Source: an uncultured Gluconobacter sp. (GTDB taxonomy: Bacteria > Pseudomonadota > Alphaproteobacteria > Acetobacterales > Acetobacteraceae). From it: DNA of 49,245 nt. The stretch lies in contig CALFLO010000105.1 of the NCBI GenBank assembly GCA_937880175.1, forward strand, positions 1 through 49,245, given 5' to 3'. Positions 1 to 7,828 of the stretch are shown in pieces (within the stretch, counting starts at the first letter, position 1; every line of letters starts with the position of its first letter). Under the pieces are notes generated by a model. It was not told the DNA's origin, ran no database searches, and worked only from the letters and a program-made list of their open reading frames with translations. The position numbers and the translations under genes were made by a program.

Positions 1-748
1 CCGGCCCCCGCGCCGCAGCAAACCCCGCCGCCATGCCCAGACGGCCCGGCCGAGCCGGCGGCCCCCCCCGCCGCCCCCGTCCCAGCCCACCACCCGCCAC
101 CAGCGCATCCATGGGTTCGTCTTCCGCCATCAGGAGCGCACCGGCCCCTTTCGGACCGCCCATCTTGTGCCCCGACACCGCAACACTGCATCCGCCCAGC
201 GCGAACGGCACCCGCCCCGCGCTCTGCACGGCATCGACATGCAGATGCGCCCCCGAGTCGCGGCAGACCGCCAGCACGTCCTCCAGCGGCGAATGCACTC
301 CCGTCTCGTTATTCGCGGACATCACACAAACCCGCGCCGGCCCACCTTCCCGCCGCCTCGCGCGCAGATGCTCCACCTCCCCAATCCCGTCCCTGTTCAC
401 CGGCAGGATTTCAGCGTCCGGCGCGGCCTTGAGAATGGCATCATGTTCCGTAGACCCAACGAAAATCCGGCGTCCCTGCCCAAAGGCGTGAACAGCCATC
501 GCATCGGCTTCCGTTGCCCCGGACGTAAACACGCAGGCGCCGGAAATCCGCCCGAAACCCGCTGCCACCCGGCTGCGCGCCTCTTCAAGAAACCGCCGCG
601 CCTCACGTCCCTGCGCATGCACCGAAGACGGATTGCCGGACAGCATCATCCCCTCCAGCGCCGCCTCCTTCGCACAGGGGCGCAGCGGCTCGGTGGCATT
701 GGCATCCAGATAGGTCGTCCCGGAGTGGGTCAGAGGCGCGGTCATCAT
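1..748 (-). CDS. Cysteine desulfurase / class V aminotransferase, C-terminally truncated by window edge
   Basis: PLP-dependent NifS/IscS-type enzyme that would take sulfur from L-cysteine. Translating the minus strand from an ATG pair at 748/745 gives the family's landmarks in order: TYLDANAT near the N-terminus, GNPSSVHAQGR, FTSGATEADA, STEHDAIL, SANNETG, HVDAVQSAGR and the PLP-lysine motif SGHKMGGPKGAG. After these comes a GGGLGRGRRGG stretch in place of the usual GGGQERGxRxGT. About 249 codons are present. The region holding the catalytic cysteine lies outside the window, so desulfurase activity cannot be confirmed. It is transcribed away from the hydrolase at 885. A run of eight C (62-69) lies within the gene, but the frame stays consistent across it. 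Iron-sulfur assembly versus tRNA thiolation cannot be decided from this fragment. Confidence 0.85.
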   Translation of the reverse strand, partial: MMTAPLTHSGTTYLDANATEPLRPCAKEAALEGMMLSGNPSSVHAQGREARRFLEEARSRVAAGFGRISGACVFTSGATEADAMAVHAFGQGRRIFVGSTEHDAILKAAPDAEILPVNRDGIGEVEHLRARRREGGPARVCVMSANNETGVHSPLEDVLAVCRDSGAHLHVDAVQSAGRVPFALGGCSVAVSGHKMGGPKGAGALLMAEDEPMDALVAGGGLGRGRRGGPPARPGRLGMAAGFAAARGP

Positions 749-884
749 GTTTTCCAGATTGGGCAAACGGGCGGAAATCGCAATGCCGTGTCGATTTTGG
801 TGGAAATCGGCTTTTGCGAATCGATATACACAGCATCACCGGACGGCAGAGTTCCAATCCTGCCTGACACAGCGCGAGAGTATT

Positions 885-1550
885 ATGCCTGAAGTGATGT
901 TCGCCGGCCCAGACGGCCGGCTTGAGGGTCGTTACCACCACTCCAGCGAACCCAACGCTCCGCTTGCCCTGGTGCTGCATCCCCATCCGCTCCACGGCGG
1001 CACCATGAACAACCGCATCACCTACACGATGTATCGCAGCTTCGAGAAGATGGGCTTCTCGGTCATGCGCTACAATTCGCGTGGCGTGGGCCGCTCCCAG
1101 GGCCGTTATGACGGCGGTATCGGCGAGATTTCCGATGCAGCAGCAGCCCTCGACTGGATGCAGATGGTCAATCCGAATTCCACCGAACTGTGGATCTCGG
1201 GCTATTCCTTCGGCGCCTTCGTGGGCATGCAGCTCCTGATGCGTCGCCCCGAAATCAGCGGCTGGATCAGTGTGGCCCCTCCGGCCAACGACTATGATTT
1301 CGGCTTTCTGGCCCCCTGTCCGTGCAGCGGCCTGATGATTGCCGGCGGCAAGGATGAAATGGCTCCCGAGCCGGGCATCCGCAAGCTGGTGGACAAGCTG
1401 AACACCCAGAAGAACGTGACCGTCGACTATCGTATTTTCGAAGACGCCGACCACATCTTCGCCAAACAGGCCGACCGGGTTGCCGAAGCCCTCGAAGACC
1501 ACGTGAACACGATGCGTGGCCGCAAGGCGCTGGCCCTGGCCGCAGACTGA
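885..1550 (+). CDS. Alpha/beta hydrolase (serine hydrolase, dienelactone-hydrolase-like)
   Basis: A 221-aa single-domain cytoplasmic hydrolase. It has the HPHPLHGGT oxyanion region near residue 32, the nucleophile elbow GYSFG with Ser108, a probable acid Asp157 in GGKDEMAP, and the catalytic His190 in DADHIF. The start is the ATG at 885 because homology-like sequence (MPEVMFAGPDGRLEG) begins there; the frame is open further upstream to 747, but that stretch looks non-coding. The family includes proteins often annotated as conserved alpha/beta hydrolases with unknown substrate. It stands alone, divergent from the desulfurase, and is followed by a strong terminator at 1586-1612. Substrate unknown. 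Confidence 0.88.
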   Translation: MPEVMFAGPDGRLEGRYHHSSEPNAPLALVLHPHPLHGGTMNNRITYTMYRSFEKMGFSVMRYNSRGVGRSQGRYDGGIGEISDAAAALDWMQMVNPNSTELWISGYSFGAFVGMQLLMRRPEISGWISVAPPANDYDFGFLAPCPCSGLMIAGGKDEMAPEPGIRKLVDKLNTQKNVTVDYRIFEDADHIFAKQADRVAEALEDHVNTMRGRKALALAAD

Positions 1551-1585
1551 TCCGGGACCTTCGCCCCGTCAGAGACTTCAAAAAT

Positions 1586-1612
1586 GGCTCTCCCTTCCGG
1601 AGAGCCTTTTTT
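1586..1612 (+). terminator. Rho-independent terminator of the hydrolase gene
   Basis: Perfect 8-bp stem GGCTCTCC / GGAGAGCC with loop CTTCC, followed by six T (1607-1612). It lies 35 bp after the hydrolase stop and ahead of the ABC transporter genes, so it separates the two units. Confidence 0.93.
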
Positions 1613-1668
1613 GTTTCCGGCGCTACAATTCCTTGCTCCGTTCCGACAAATATGTAACCGGATATTTC

Positions 1669-2595
1669 ATGCAAGACCGAAACATTCTGCACCCCGCCGC
1701 CCCTGCGTCCCTCCCCGTCGAGGTCTCGCACCTCACCAAGAGCTTTGGCAGCTTCCGGGCGCTGGACGACGTATCCTTCTCCATCGCACAGGGCGAGACC
1801 GTGGCCCTTCTGGGACGCAACGGCGCGGGCAAATCCACACTGATCGGATGCCTCATGGGCTTCCTGCTCGCGGATGGCGGCAGCATCGACATTTTCGGTC
1901 ACGACATCTCGGCCCTGCCCCGCGAAATCCGCGCGCGGACGGGCTTCGTCCCCCAGACCATGACCGGCTTCGGCAGTTTCCGCGTTGCCCAGCTCATGGA
2001 CTACATCGCCGCATTCTATGGTGAACTGCCCCCCATCGATCCCGCCCTGATCGCCTGGGCCGACCTCGACCCGAAAAAGCAGGTGCGCTCCCTGTCCGGC
2101 GGTCAGAAGCAGCGTCTGGCCATCGTGCTCGCCATGCGTCACAGCCCCGAATTCCTGGTTCTGGACGAACCTGTCGCCAGTCTGGACCCCCATGCCCGGC
2201 GCGACTTCATGAACCTGCTCGACACCTATACGCAGCGGACGGGTGCGAGCATCCTGATCTCGTCGCATATCCTGTCCGATCTCGAACGCCTGTGCTCGCG
2301 CCTGCTGTTCGTCCGACAGGGCCATGTCGTGCTCGACGTTCCGACTGAGACCTTCCGCGCCACCACCCGCTGGCTCGAACATCCCACGCCCGATCAGGTC
2401 CTCGCGGCCCTTCCGGCCGATATCCAGATCCTTGGCCAGCGCCCCGACGCGCTGCTGGTCCATGGCTGGACCGGAGATCTCACCCTCCCCGGGGGCACCC
2501 TGACGGTCATCCCGGATTTCGAAGACGCCTTCCTGGAAATCACGGCCCCACGCACGACACCGGCGGACACCACAACCCCGGATGCCGCGGCATGA
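1669..2595 (+). CDS. ABC transporter ATP-binding protein
   Basis: A 308-aa ATPase subunit of an ABC transporter. The N-terminal nucleotide-binding domain carries Walker A GRNGAGKST (about 49-57), a Q-loop (FVPQ), the signature LSGGQKQRLAI, Walker B FLVLDEP and the switch histidine in ISSHIL. The last 70 or so residues form an extra C-terminal part like that of CcmA/multidrug-export type ATPases. The start at 1669 (MQDRNILHP) is chosen because conserved sequence begins soon after; an upstream in-frame ATG at 1516 lies across the preceding terminator. Its stop overlaps the start of the next gene (ATGA), so the two are translationally coupled. Export of an unidentified substrate is the likely role. 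Confidence 0.92.
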   Translation: MQDRNILHPAAPASLPVEVSHLTKSFGSFRALDDVSFSIAQGETVALLGRNGAGKSTLIGCLMGFLLADGGSIDIFGHDISALPREIRARTGFVPQTMTGFGSFRVAQLMDYIAAFYGELPPIDPALIAWADLDPKKQVRSLSGGQKQRLAIVLAMRHSPEFLVLDEPVASLDPHARRDFMNLLDTYTQRTGASILISSHILSDLERLCSRLLFVRQGHVVLDVPTETFRATTRWLEHPTPDQVLAALPADIQILGQRPDALLVHGWTGDLTLPGGTLTVIPDFEDAFLEITAPRTTPADTTTPDAAA

Positions 2596-3998
2596 GGAGT
2601 TTCCTGCCCTCAGGTGCCATGGAACGCAGCGACATGATCCGCGCGCTACGGCTCTACGGGACGCGCATTTTCCTTGTCGGCAATCCGATGATCTACACGG
2701 CTGCGATCTTCGGCCTGCTGGCCGGTCTGACGGCGCATCAACTGCACACCGCACTTCTGACCCAGAGTCTGGAAAAAGCACTCAAACACGCGAATGTCTT
2801 TAACGCGGCCATCGCAGCAACCTTCGTGCAGAACTGCCTGCAAACCCATGCCGGCAACCAGATCGGCGCGTCTCAGGCTCCGGCCATTCCCGGCCTGCTG
2901 CACGCCGAGGCGCGCGCTGCGGCCATGATGTCCATGGTAGCCCTCCTCGCCCTCTCCAGCCTGCTCGCCTGGAGCGGCCTGCCCCTGCATGACACGCTGT
3001 TCTACACGCTTCTCAATACGGTGCCGTCCGTCGTCCAGTGGTACGCCCCGCCGCAGCAGGCGTCACGTCGCCTCAAGGGCATCACGACCATTCTTGGCGT
3101 CGGACTGCTGCTCGGCCTGATGCTCCTGACCTTCACAACCGATTTTCCGCTCTGGGCTCTCACACGTCCGGCCATGCTGACCATCCCGGCCGATATCGCC
3201 ATGATGGGAGTGCTGACAGCCGCCATCATGACGCTGCCGAACCGGCTGCATTCCCCGGCGATGGTGGCCCCCACGGACGGGATCACCGCTTCTGCCCCTG
3301 ATTTTGCGGCTCCCGAAACGGCGCGCCGTACCGCACCGCAGGATCTCAGCTTCTATCAGCTGCGGCAGATGCTTCTCGCTCCCGCATCCCCGACCAATCT
3401 GCGCAACGACCTTCTGATCAGCCTGTTTATGCCCGCCTGCGCGGTCCTGATCATGGCCAGCCTGCCGCTCGGGCATGGCAGTTTCGGCACCCGCATCGCG
3501 CATATGACCCCCAGCATGACCATCCTGATTTCCCTTCAGGATTCCTGGATCACCAACCGCAAACACTGGCCGCTGCTCCTGACGACGGGACGTTTTGGCA
3601 GCCGGCTGGGCTTCGTACGCGCGGTTTTCGCCGCCAAGGCCAACAGGGTGTGCAGGACGGCCCCGCTCCGCACGCGGAGCCTCATGCTCCCCATCACGCG
3701 TTTCAAGCCACTCGCCCCCTCCCATGCCCTGCTGGACGCTGCGGAACTTCTGATCGCCACACTTGGCGTGACATTCTGCTGCCCCATCCCCTTCCTCGTG
3801 ATGAAGCAGCCGCCGCAGGGTGTCCTGATTGCCGCAACCGTCGCTCCCGCGTTCGTGCTGCAGTTCTGCAATCCGTTCATCCTCGGCATACGCCCCTTTG
3901 GACCGGTCGCACTGGCTTTCGCGGCCCTCGGCGCGCTCTGCTTCTTCGTTGTCCCATCCCGCATGGCCCGCTCCGACTGGCCTTACGAGACCGAATAA
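2592..3998 (+). CDS. ABC transporter permease (membrane subunit), substrate unknown
   Basis: A 468-aa integral membrane protein that overlaps the ATPase gene by 4 bp and is presumably its partner. Several hydrophobic segments are visible: near residues 27-55, 108-135, 160-190, 197-215, 280-300, and three close to the C-terminus (about 390-460). A polar, Pro/Ala-rich stretch around 215-260 splits the protein into two membrane halves. I recognise no specific permease family; the assignment rests on gene pairing and topology. An alternative start at 2619 (MERSDMIRALRLYG) would shorten it by 9 residues. Confidence 0.75.
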   Translation: MRSFLPSGAMERSDMIRALRLYGTRIFLVGNPMIYTAAIFGLLAGLTAHQLHTALLTQSLEKALKHANVFNAAIAATFVQNCLQTHAGNQIGASQAPAIPGLLHAEARAAAMMSMVALLALSSLLAWSGLPLHDTLFYTLLNTVPSVVQWYAPPQQASRRLKGITTILGVGLLLGLMLLTFTTDFPLWALTRPAMLTIPADIAMMGVLTAAIMTLPNRLHSPAMVAPTDGITASAPDFAAPETARRTAPQDLSFYQLRQMLLAPASPTNLRNDLLISLFMPACAVLIMASLPLGHGSFGTRIAHMTPSMTILISLQDSWITNRKHWPLLLTTGRFGSRLGFVRAVFAAKANRVCRTAPLRTRSLMLPITRFKPLAPSHALLDAAELLIATLGVTFCCPIPFLVMKQPPQGVLIAATVAPAFVLQFCNPFILGIRPFGPVALAFAALGALCFFVVPSRMARSDWPYETE

Positions 3999-4103
3999 AT
4001 GCCCGGTCTGATGATCCGGCCGGCCCCGGAGTTTCCGCTCCGGCGCCGGTCATGCTAGGGTCCGCGTCCCCTTTTCCCTGTAGCAGCGTAGCAAGACCGA
4101 CCC

Positions 4104-5354
4104 ATGCCAAAGAGTCCGTTCCTCCTCGAAGCCCAGGCCCGCGGCCTGATCTTCCAGTGCACCGACCTCGACGCCCTCGACGAGGCCATGCTGGCCGGAC
4201 CGATCACCGCCTATGTGGGTTTCGACCCGACAGCGGACTCCCTGCATGTCGGCAATGCGCTCTCCATCATGGCGCTCCGCCTGCTCCAGAAGCACGGCCA
4301 CCGCCCGATCGCCCTGATGGGCGGCGGCACGGCCAAGATCGGCGATCCATCCTTCCGCGATGAAGCCCGCTCCCTCATCACGAACGAGACGATCGCGCAC
4401 AACATCGCCGGGATCGAAAAATCCCTGCGCCAGTTCATCACCTTCAGCGATGAAGACGCAGCGAGCGGCGCCATCCTCGCCAACAATGCCGACTGGCTGG
4501 ACAAGCTCTCCTACATCAACCTGCTCCAGGATGTGGGCGCCCATTTCTCCATCAGCCGCATGCTCTCTTTCGACAGCGTAAAGCAGCGTCTGGACCGCGA
4601 GCAGGGCCTGACCTTTCTGGAGTTCAACTACTCCATCCTCCAGTCCTACGATTTCCGCGAACTGAACCGCCGCCATGGTGCCGTCCTGCAGATGGGCGGC
4701 TCGGACCAGTGGGGCAACATCGTCTCGGGCATCGATCTGGCCCGCCGCACCGATGGCAAGCAGATCTTCGGCCTGACCACCCCGCTCGTCACCACGGCGT
4801 CCGGCGCGAAAATGGGCAAGTCCGCCAACGGAGCCACCTGGGTCCGGGCAGAACGCCTCCCTGCCTTCGAATACTGGCAGTTCTGGCGCAACACCGAAGA
4901 CGCCGATGTCGGCCGCTTCCTCAAGTTCTTCACGGACCTGCCCGTCGAGGAATGCGAGCGTCTGGGCGCGCTCGAAGGCGCGGAGATCAACGAGGCCAAA
5001 AAGATCCTCGCCACCGAAGCCACCGCTATCTGCCACGGCCGCGCTGCGGCCGAAGAGGCCGCCGAGACGGCACGCCGCGTCTTCGAGCAGGGCTCCGCAC
5101 AGGCCGCCCTGCCGGAAATCGACCTGCCCGCCACTCTGATCGCCGAAGGCCTGCCCGCTTTCCGCGTCTTTCAGGAAGCCGGTCTGGCCGCCAGTGGAGG
5201 TGAAGCACGGCGCCTGATCCGTGGCGGCGGCGGTCGCGTCAATGACGTGGTCGTTTCGGACGAAAACCAGACCTTCACGCTCGACGATCTGCGCGAAGGC
5301 GTCCTGAAGGTTTCGTCCGGCAAGAAGAAGCACATCCTGCTACGTCCGGTCTGA
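4104..5354 (+). CDS. tyrS: Tyrosyl-tRNA synthetase
   Basis: A 416-aa class I aminoacyl-tRNA synthetase that charges tRNA-Tyr in the cytoplasm. Visible landmarks are VGFDPTADSLHVGN (the HIGH-equivalent HVGN), GGGTAKIGDPS, the tyrosine-pocket region QMGGSDQWGNI, and the KMSKS loop as KMGKS near residue 236. The C-terminus has an S4 RNA-binding domain (EARRLIRGGGGRVND). Length is normal for bacterial TyrRS. It is preceded by a short GC-rich gap (3999-4103) containing a CCGGAG/CTCCGG hairpin without a T run. I see no T-box leader. Confidence 0.97.
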   Translation: MPKSPFLLEAQARGLIFQCTDLDALDEAMLAGPITAYVGFDPTADSLHVGNALSIMALRLLQKHGHRPIALMGGGTAKIGDPSFRDEARSLITNETIAHNIAGIEKSLRQFITFSDEDAASGAILANNADWLDKLSYINLLQDVGAHFSISRMLSFDSVKQRLDREQGLTFLEFNYSILQSYDFRELNRRHGAVLQMGGSDQWGNIVSGIDLARRTDGKQIFGLTTPLVTTASGAKMGKSANGATWVRAERLPAFEYWQFWRNTEDADVGRFLKFFTDLPVEECERLGALEGAEINEAKKILATEATAICHGRAAAEEAAETARRVFEQGSAQAALPEIDLPATLIAEGLPAFRVFQEAGLAASGGEARRLIRGGGGRVNDVVVSDENQTFTLDDLREGVLKVSSGKKKHILLRPV

Positions 5355-5473
5355 ACCCCGTCCTGACCCCAGCCATGACCGATGTCATCCGCGACATCTG
5401 ACACTGCACCCTGTTTTTCCGTACGGGAACGGGCATCCTCATCATAGGCTGCCCCAGCGGAAACGGAGCGCGG

Positions 5474-6025
5474 ATGATGACGGAACAGAAAAACTGGCGT
5501 GGTCTGCTGACCGACTGCGCAGGACTGATCTTCGCGGCCGTCTGGGCCACACGCGGCGCTCAGGCAGGTCAGTTGTCCATTCCACTGACCGTCGCCCTCA
5601 TCGCCGTCCCGACAGCCCTGCTCGCCCGCGGCTTCATCCGGCGCGACCTCATTCTGCGGCGCCCTGAAACCACCCTTGATCCAAAACTGGCGCGTCGCAT
5701 CAAAATCCTGCGCTTCATCGGGATTTTCGCCGCCGCCTCATGGACCCATGCCCATCACCGGGTGGACCTGTTCTATCCGCTGCTCGGCGCCATCATCGGC
5801 CTGTCCTACATCCCGCTGGGCCATGCCCTGAAAGAGCCGGTCCATCTCTTCATGGGTGGGGCCATCGTTCTGATTTCCGGCATCTCCCTGCTCCTGCCCG
5901 AACCGCAGCATCTTGAAGTCGCGGGCTTCGGCACGGCCGCCGCCATCTGGGCCGGCAGCGCGGTCCGTCTGTGGCGCGCGGGAACGTTCTTGACCCCGGA
6001 CACGTCCTCAACCACCCTCGCCTGA
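5474..6025 (+). CDS. Small multi-pass membrane protein, first gene of a DesK/DesR-like operon
   Basis: A 183-aa protein that I do not recognise. It has about five hydrophobic segments (near residues 12-30, 35-52, 80-95, 100-118 and 125-140) and basic cytosolic loops (RRDLILRR, KLARRIKIL). A His-rich bit, THAHHR, lies between segments. The start is one of two adjacent ATGs (5474/5477). The stop overlaps the ATG of the histidine kinase gene in a TGATG arrangement, so it is coupled to the two-component system. That placement suggests an accessory membrane component or a partner of the kinase, which is inference only. Confidence 0.8.
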   Translation: MMTEQKNWRGLLTDCAGLIFAAVWATRGAQAGQLSIPLTVALIAVPTALLARGFIRRDLILRRPETTLDPKLARRIKILRFIGIFAAASWTHAHHRVDLFYPLLGAIIGLSYIPLGHALKEPVHLFMGGAIVLISGISLLLPEPQHLEVAGFGTAAAIWAGSAVRLWRAGTFLTPDTSSTTLA

Positions 6026-7149
6026 TGGCCGCAGATTCCCTCTCCCGTCATCTGGCGGACCGCAAAACGCCGTGGCCCCATTTCAACCAGTATCTGGTGG
6101 CTTATCTCAGCTACCTGCTGTTCTATCCCGTCCCCTGGCTGCTGGGCTATCACCGCCCCACACTGGCTGGCGTCCTGTTCTCCACAGCCGCCATGCTGGT
6201 CTTCCTGCTGGTCTATTTCACGCCCTATAGGAAGGACAGGTATTACGGATACGGCGAGATCATCCTGACCGACCTGATCGGCTATGCCTGCGCCTGGACG
6301 CATGGGGACTGGGAAGTCTACTGCATTTTCGCCGCCGGAATGTGCGCCCGCCTGCCCGGAAAGCGGCAATCCATCACGATGGTCATCCTGCTTCAGGTCA
6401 TCCTGATCATTTCGGGGCATTTCCGCCATAAGACCACGCTGGAAGTCATTCCCGGCGCCTTTTTCAGCATCATCACTTATATGGGCACGCTGGTGCAGTG
6501 GCAGCTTGGCATCCGCAATTTCGAACTGCGCGAAGCCCAGAACGAAATCCGCACCCTCGCCACGACCGCCGAGCGCGAGCGCATCGCGCGTGACCTGCAC
6601 GACCTTCTCGGTCATTCCCTGACGGTCATTTCCGTGAAAGCCGAACTGGCCGACCGCCTCTTCACGTCCGACACATCCCGCGCGCGGCAGGAAGTCACCG
6701 AGATCAGCCAGATCGCCCGCACCTCCCTGCGCGAAGTCCGCGACGCCGTCTCCGGCATGAACGGCGCCTCGCTCCAGCGCGAACTGGACCGCGCCCGCAA
6801 AGCCCTGAACACGGCGGGGATCGCGCTGGCCCTGAACGGTCCCGGCCCCTCCGCCGATCAGCCACAGAACAGCGTCCTCGCTCTGGCCCTGCGCGAAGCC
6901 GTCACGAATGTTATCCGCCACTCCGAGGCCCGAACCTGCACCCTGACCTTCCAGCACAACGCGGATGGCCATATCCATACCTTCACCCTCGAAGACGATG
7001 GCCCCCTTCAGGCCACGCAATCCGCCCCCAGCCTCATCGAAGGCAACGGCCTGCGCGGCATGCGGGCACGGCTTGCCGCTTCGGGCGGCACGCTCACCGT
7101 CTCCCCCCACCCCCAGGGCTTCAAGCTGACTGCAACGATACTCCCATGA
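6025..7149 (+). CDS. Sensor histidine kinase, DesK/NarX-type (HisKA_3)
   Basis: A 374-aa sensor kinase. The first 160 or so residues hold roughly five membrane segments with very short loops and no recognisable extracytoplasmic domain, like DesK-type thermosensing or membrane-state sensors. A coiled-coil-like linker then leads into the HisKA_3 phosphoacceptor RDLHDLLGHSLT, with His192. The ATP-binding domain has LREAVTNVIRHS (N box) and GNGLRGMRARL (G box). The start at 6025 overlaps the stop of the upstream membrane protein; the stop overlaps the response-regulator ATG at 7146. The signal sensed is unknown. Confidence 0.92.
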   Translation: MAADSLSRHLADRKTPWPHFNQYLVAYLSYLLFYPVPWLLGYHRPTLAGVLFSTAAMLVFLLVYFTPYRKDRYYGYGEIILTDLIGYACAWTHGDWEVYCIFAAGMCARLPGKRQSITMVILLQVILIISGHFRHKTTLEVIPGAFFSIITYMGTLVQWQLGIRNFELREAQNEIRTLATTAERERIARDLHDLLGHSLTVISVKAELADRLFTSDTSRARQEVTEISQIARTSLREVRDAVSGMNGASLQRELDRARKALNTAGIALALNGPGPSADQPQNSVLALALREAVTNVIRHSEARTCTLTFQHNADGHIHTFTLEDDGPLQATQSAPSLIEGNGLRGMRARLAASGGTLTVSPHPQGFKLTATILP

Positions 7150-7751
7150 TCCGCCTCATCCTCGCCGAAGACCAGACCATGCTCCTCGATGCCTTCGAGG
7201 CCCTGCTGCAGCTCGAAGACGACATCAAAATCGTCGGCCGGGCCACTGACGGACGCGAGGCTCTCGACCTGATCCGCGAACACCGCCCCGATGTCGTCCT
7301 GACCGACATCGAAATGCCGCATGTCACAGGCATCGAGCTTGCGGAAAAGATCCTTCAGGAAGGCCTGCCCAGCCGCGTGATGATCGTGACGACCTTCGGC
7401 CGCTCCGGCTATCTGCGCCGCGCGCTTCAGGCCGGCGTACGCGGCTACATGCTCAAGGACGCCCCCATCACACAGCTCGCCGCCGCCATCCGCAAGGTCG
7501 CGGCAGGAGGGCGGGCCATTGCCCCCGATCTGGCCGAAGCCGTGTGGGACGCCCTGCCCGACCCGCTCTCCGAACGCGAACGCGCCATGCTCCGCCTCGC
7601 AGAAGCCGGACGCACCAACCGCGAAATCGCCGAGGAACTCTCCCTCTCCTCCGGCACAGTCCGCAACTATTTCTCGGAAATCGTACAGAAACTCGATGCT
7701 CGCAACCGGATCGAAGCCGGACGCATCGCGCGCGCCAACGGCTGGCTGTAA
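7146..7751 (+). CDS. LuxR/NarL-family response regulator (DesR-like)
   Basis: A 201-aa response regulator with an N-terminal receiver domain (acidic pocket LAEDQ, phospho-acceptor Asp54 in VLTDIEMP, LKDAP at the conserved lysine) and a C-terminal LuxR-type helix-turn-helix (LSERERAMLRLAEAGRTNREIAEELSL is the conserved start). It is translated from an ATG that overlaps the kinase stop by 4 bp, so the pair is cognate. Target genes cannot be read from the sequence. Its own operon has the extra membrane protein at 5474. Confidence 0.94.
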   Translation: MIRLILAEDQTMLLDAFEALLQLEDDIKIVGRATDGREALDLIREHRPDVVLTDIEMPHVTGIELAEKILQEGLPSRVMIVTTFGRSGYLRRALQAGVRGYMLKDAPITQLAAAIRKVAAGGRAIAPDLAEAVWDALPDPLSERERAMLRLAEAGRTNREIAEELSLSSGTVRNYFSEIVQKLDARNRIEAGRIARANGWL

Positions 7752-7792
7752 CGCCAGACAACGGGTTGGTTTGTGTACTCTGATGTCTGGCG
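7752..7792 (+). repeat. Perfect 9-bp inverted repeat between the response regulator and the uvrA-like gene
   Basis: CGCCAGACA (7752-7760) and TGTCTGGCG (7784-7792) are exact reverse complements, separated by 23 nt. The repeat starts immediately after the response-regulator stop codon. No T run follows, so it is not a classical intrinsic terminator. It could be an operator, or an RNA stem in the leader of the downstream gene. Confidence 0.6.
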
Positions 7793-7798
7793 GGTCTA

Positions 7799-7824
7799 CA
7801 CTCCTGCCGCCATCATCAGGAGTG
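7799..7824 (+). promoter_or_regulatory. Hairpin that would sequester the uvrA-like Shine-Dalgarno
   Basis: CACTCCTG (7799-7806) and CAGGAGTG (7817-7824) form a perfect 8-bp stem with a 10-nt loop. The 3' arm contains the Shine-Dalgarno AGGAG (7818-7822), which sits 6 nt ahead of the ATG at 7829. Folding of this stem would hide the ribosome-binding site. Regulation by this structure is inference. Confidence 0.6.
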
Positions 7825-7828
7825 CCCC

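Noticed and set aside
55..75. Possible frameshift in the desulfurase at the run of eight C
   Set aside because: The reading frame stays aligned with the family before and after the run (GGGLGRGRRGG then GRLGMAAGF), so no shift is needed.
33..892. Plus-strand open frames at the left edge
   Set aside because: Proline/arginine-rich translations antisense to the cysteine desulfurase, which has clear family motifs.
1267..2781. 504-codon minus-strand frame across the hydrolase and ABC ATPase genes
   Set aside because: Antisense shadow; it runs through the terminator at 1586-1612 and two convincing plus-strand genes.
4050..5333. 427-codon minus-strand frame antisense to tyrS
   Set aside because: Shadow of tyrS; composition typical of antisense GC-rich translation.
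5381..5398. GATGTC/GACATC hairpin after tyrS as a terminator
   Set aside because: Only 6 bp and the nearest T run is about 14 nt further on; too weak to call.
5806..7110. 434-codon minus-strand frame antisense to the DesK-like kinase
   Set aside because: Shadow; the plus-strand kinase has all its motifs and coupled neighbours.
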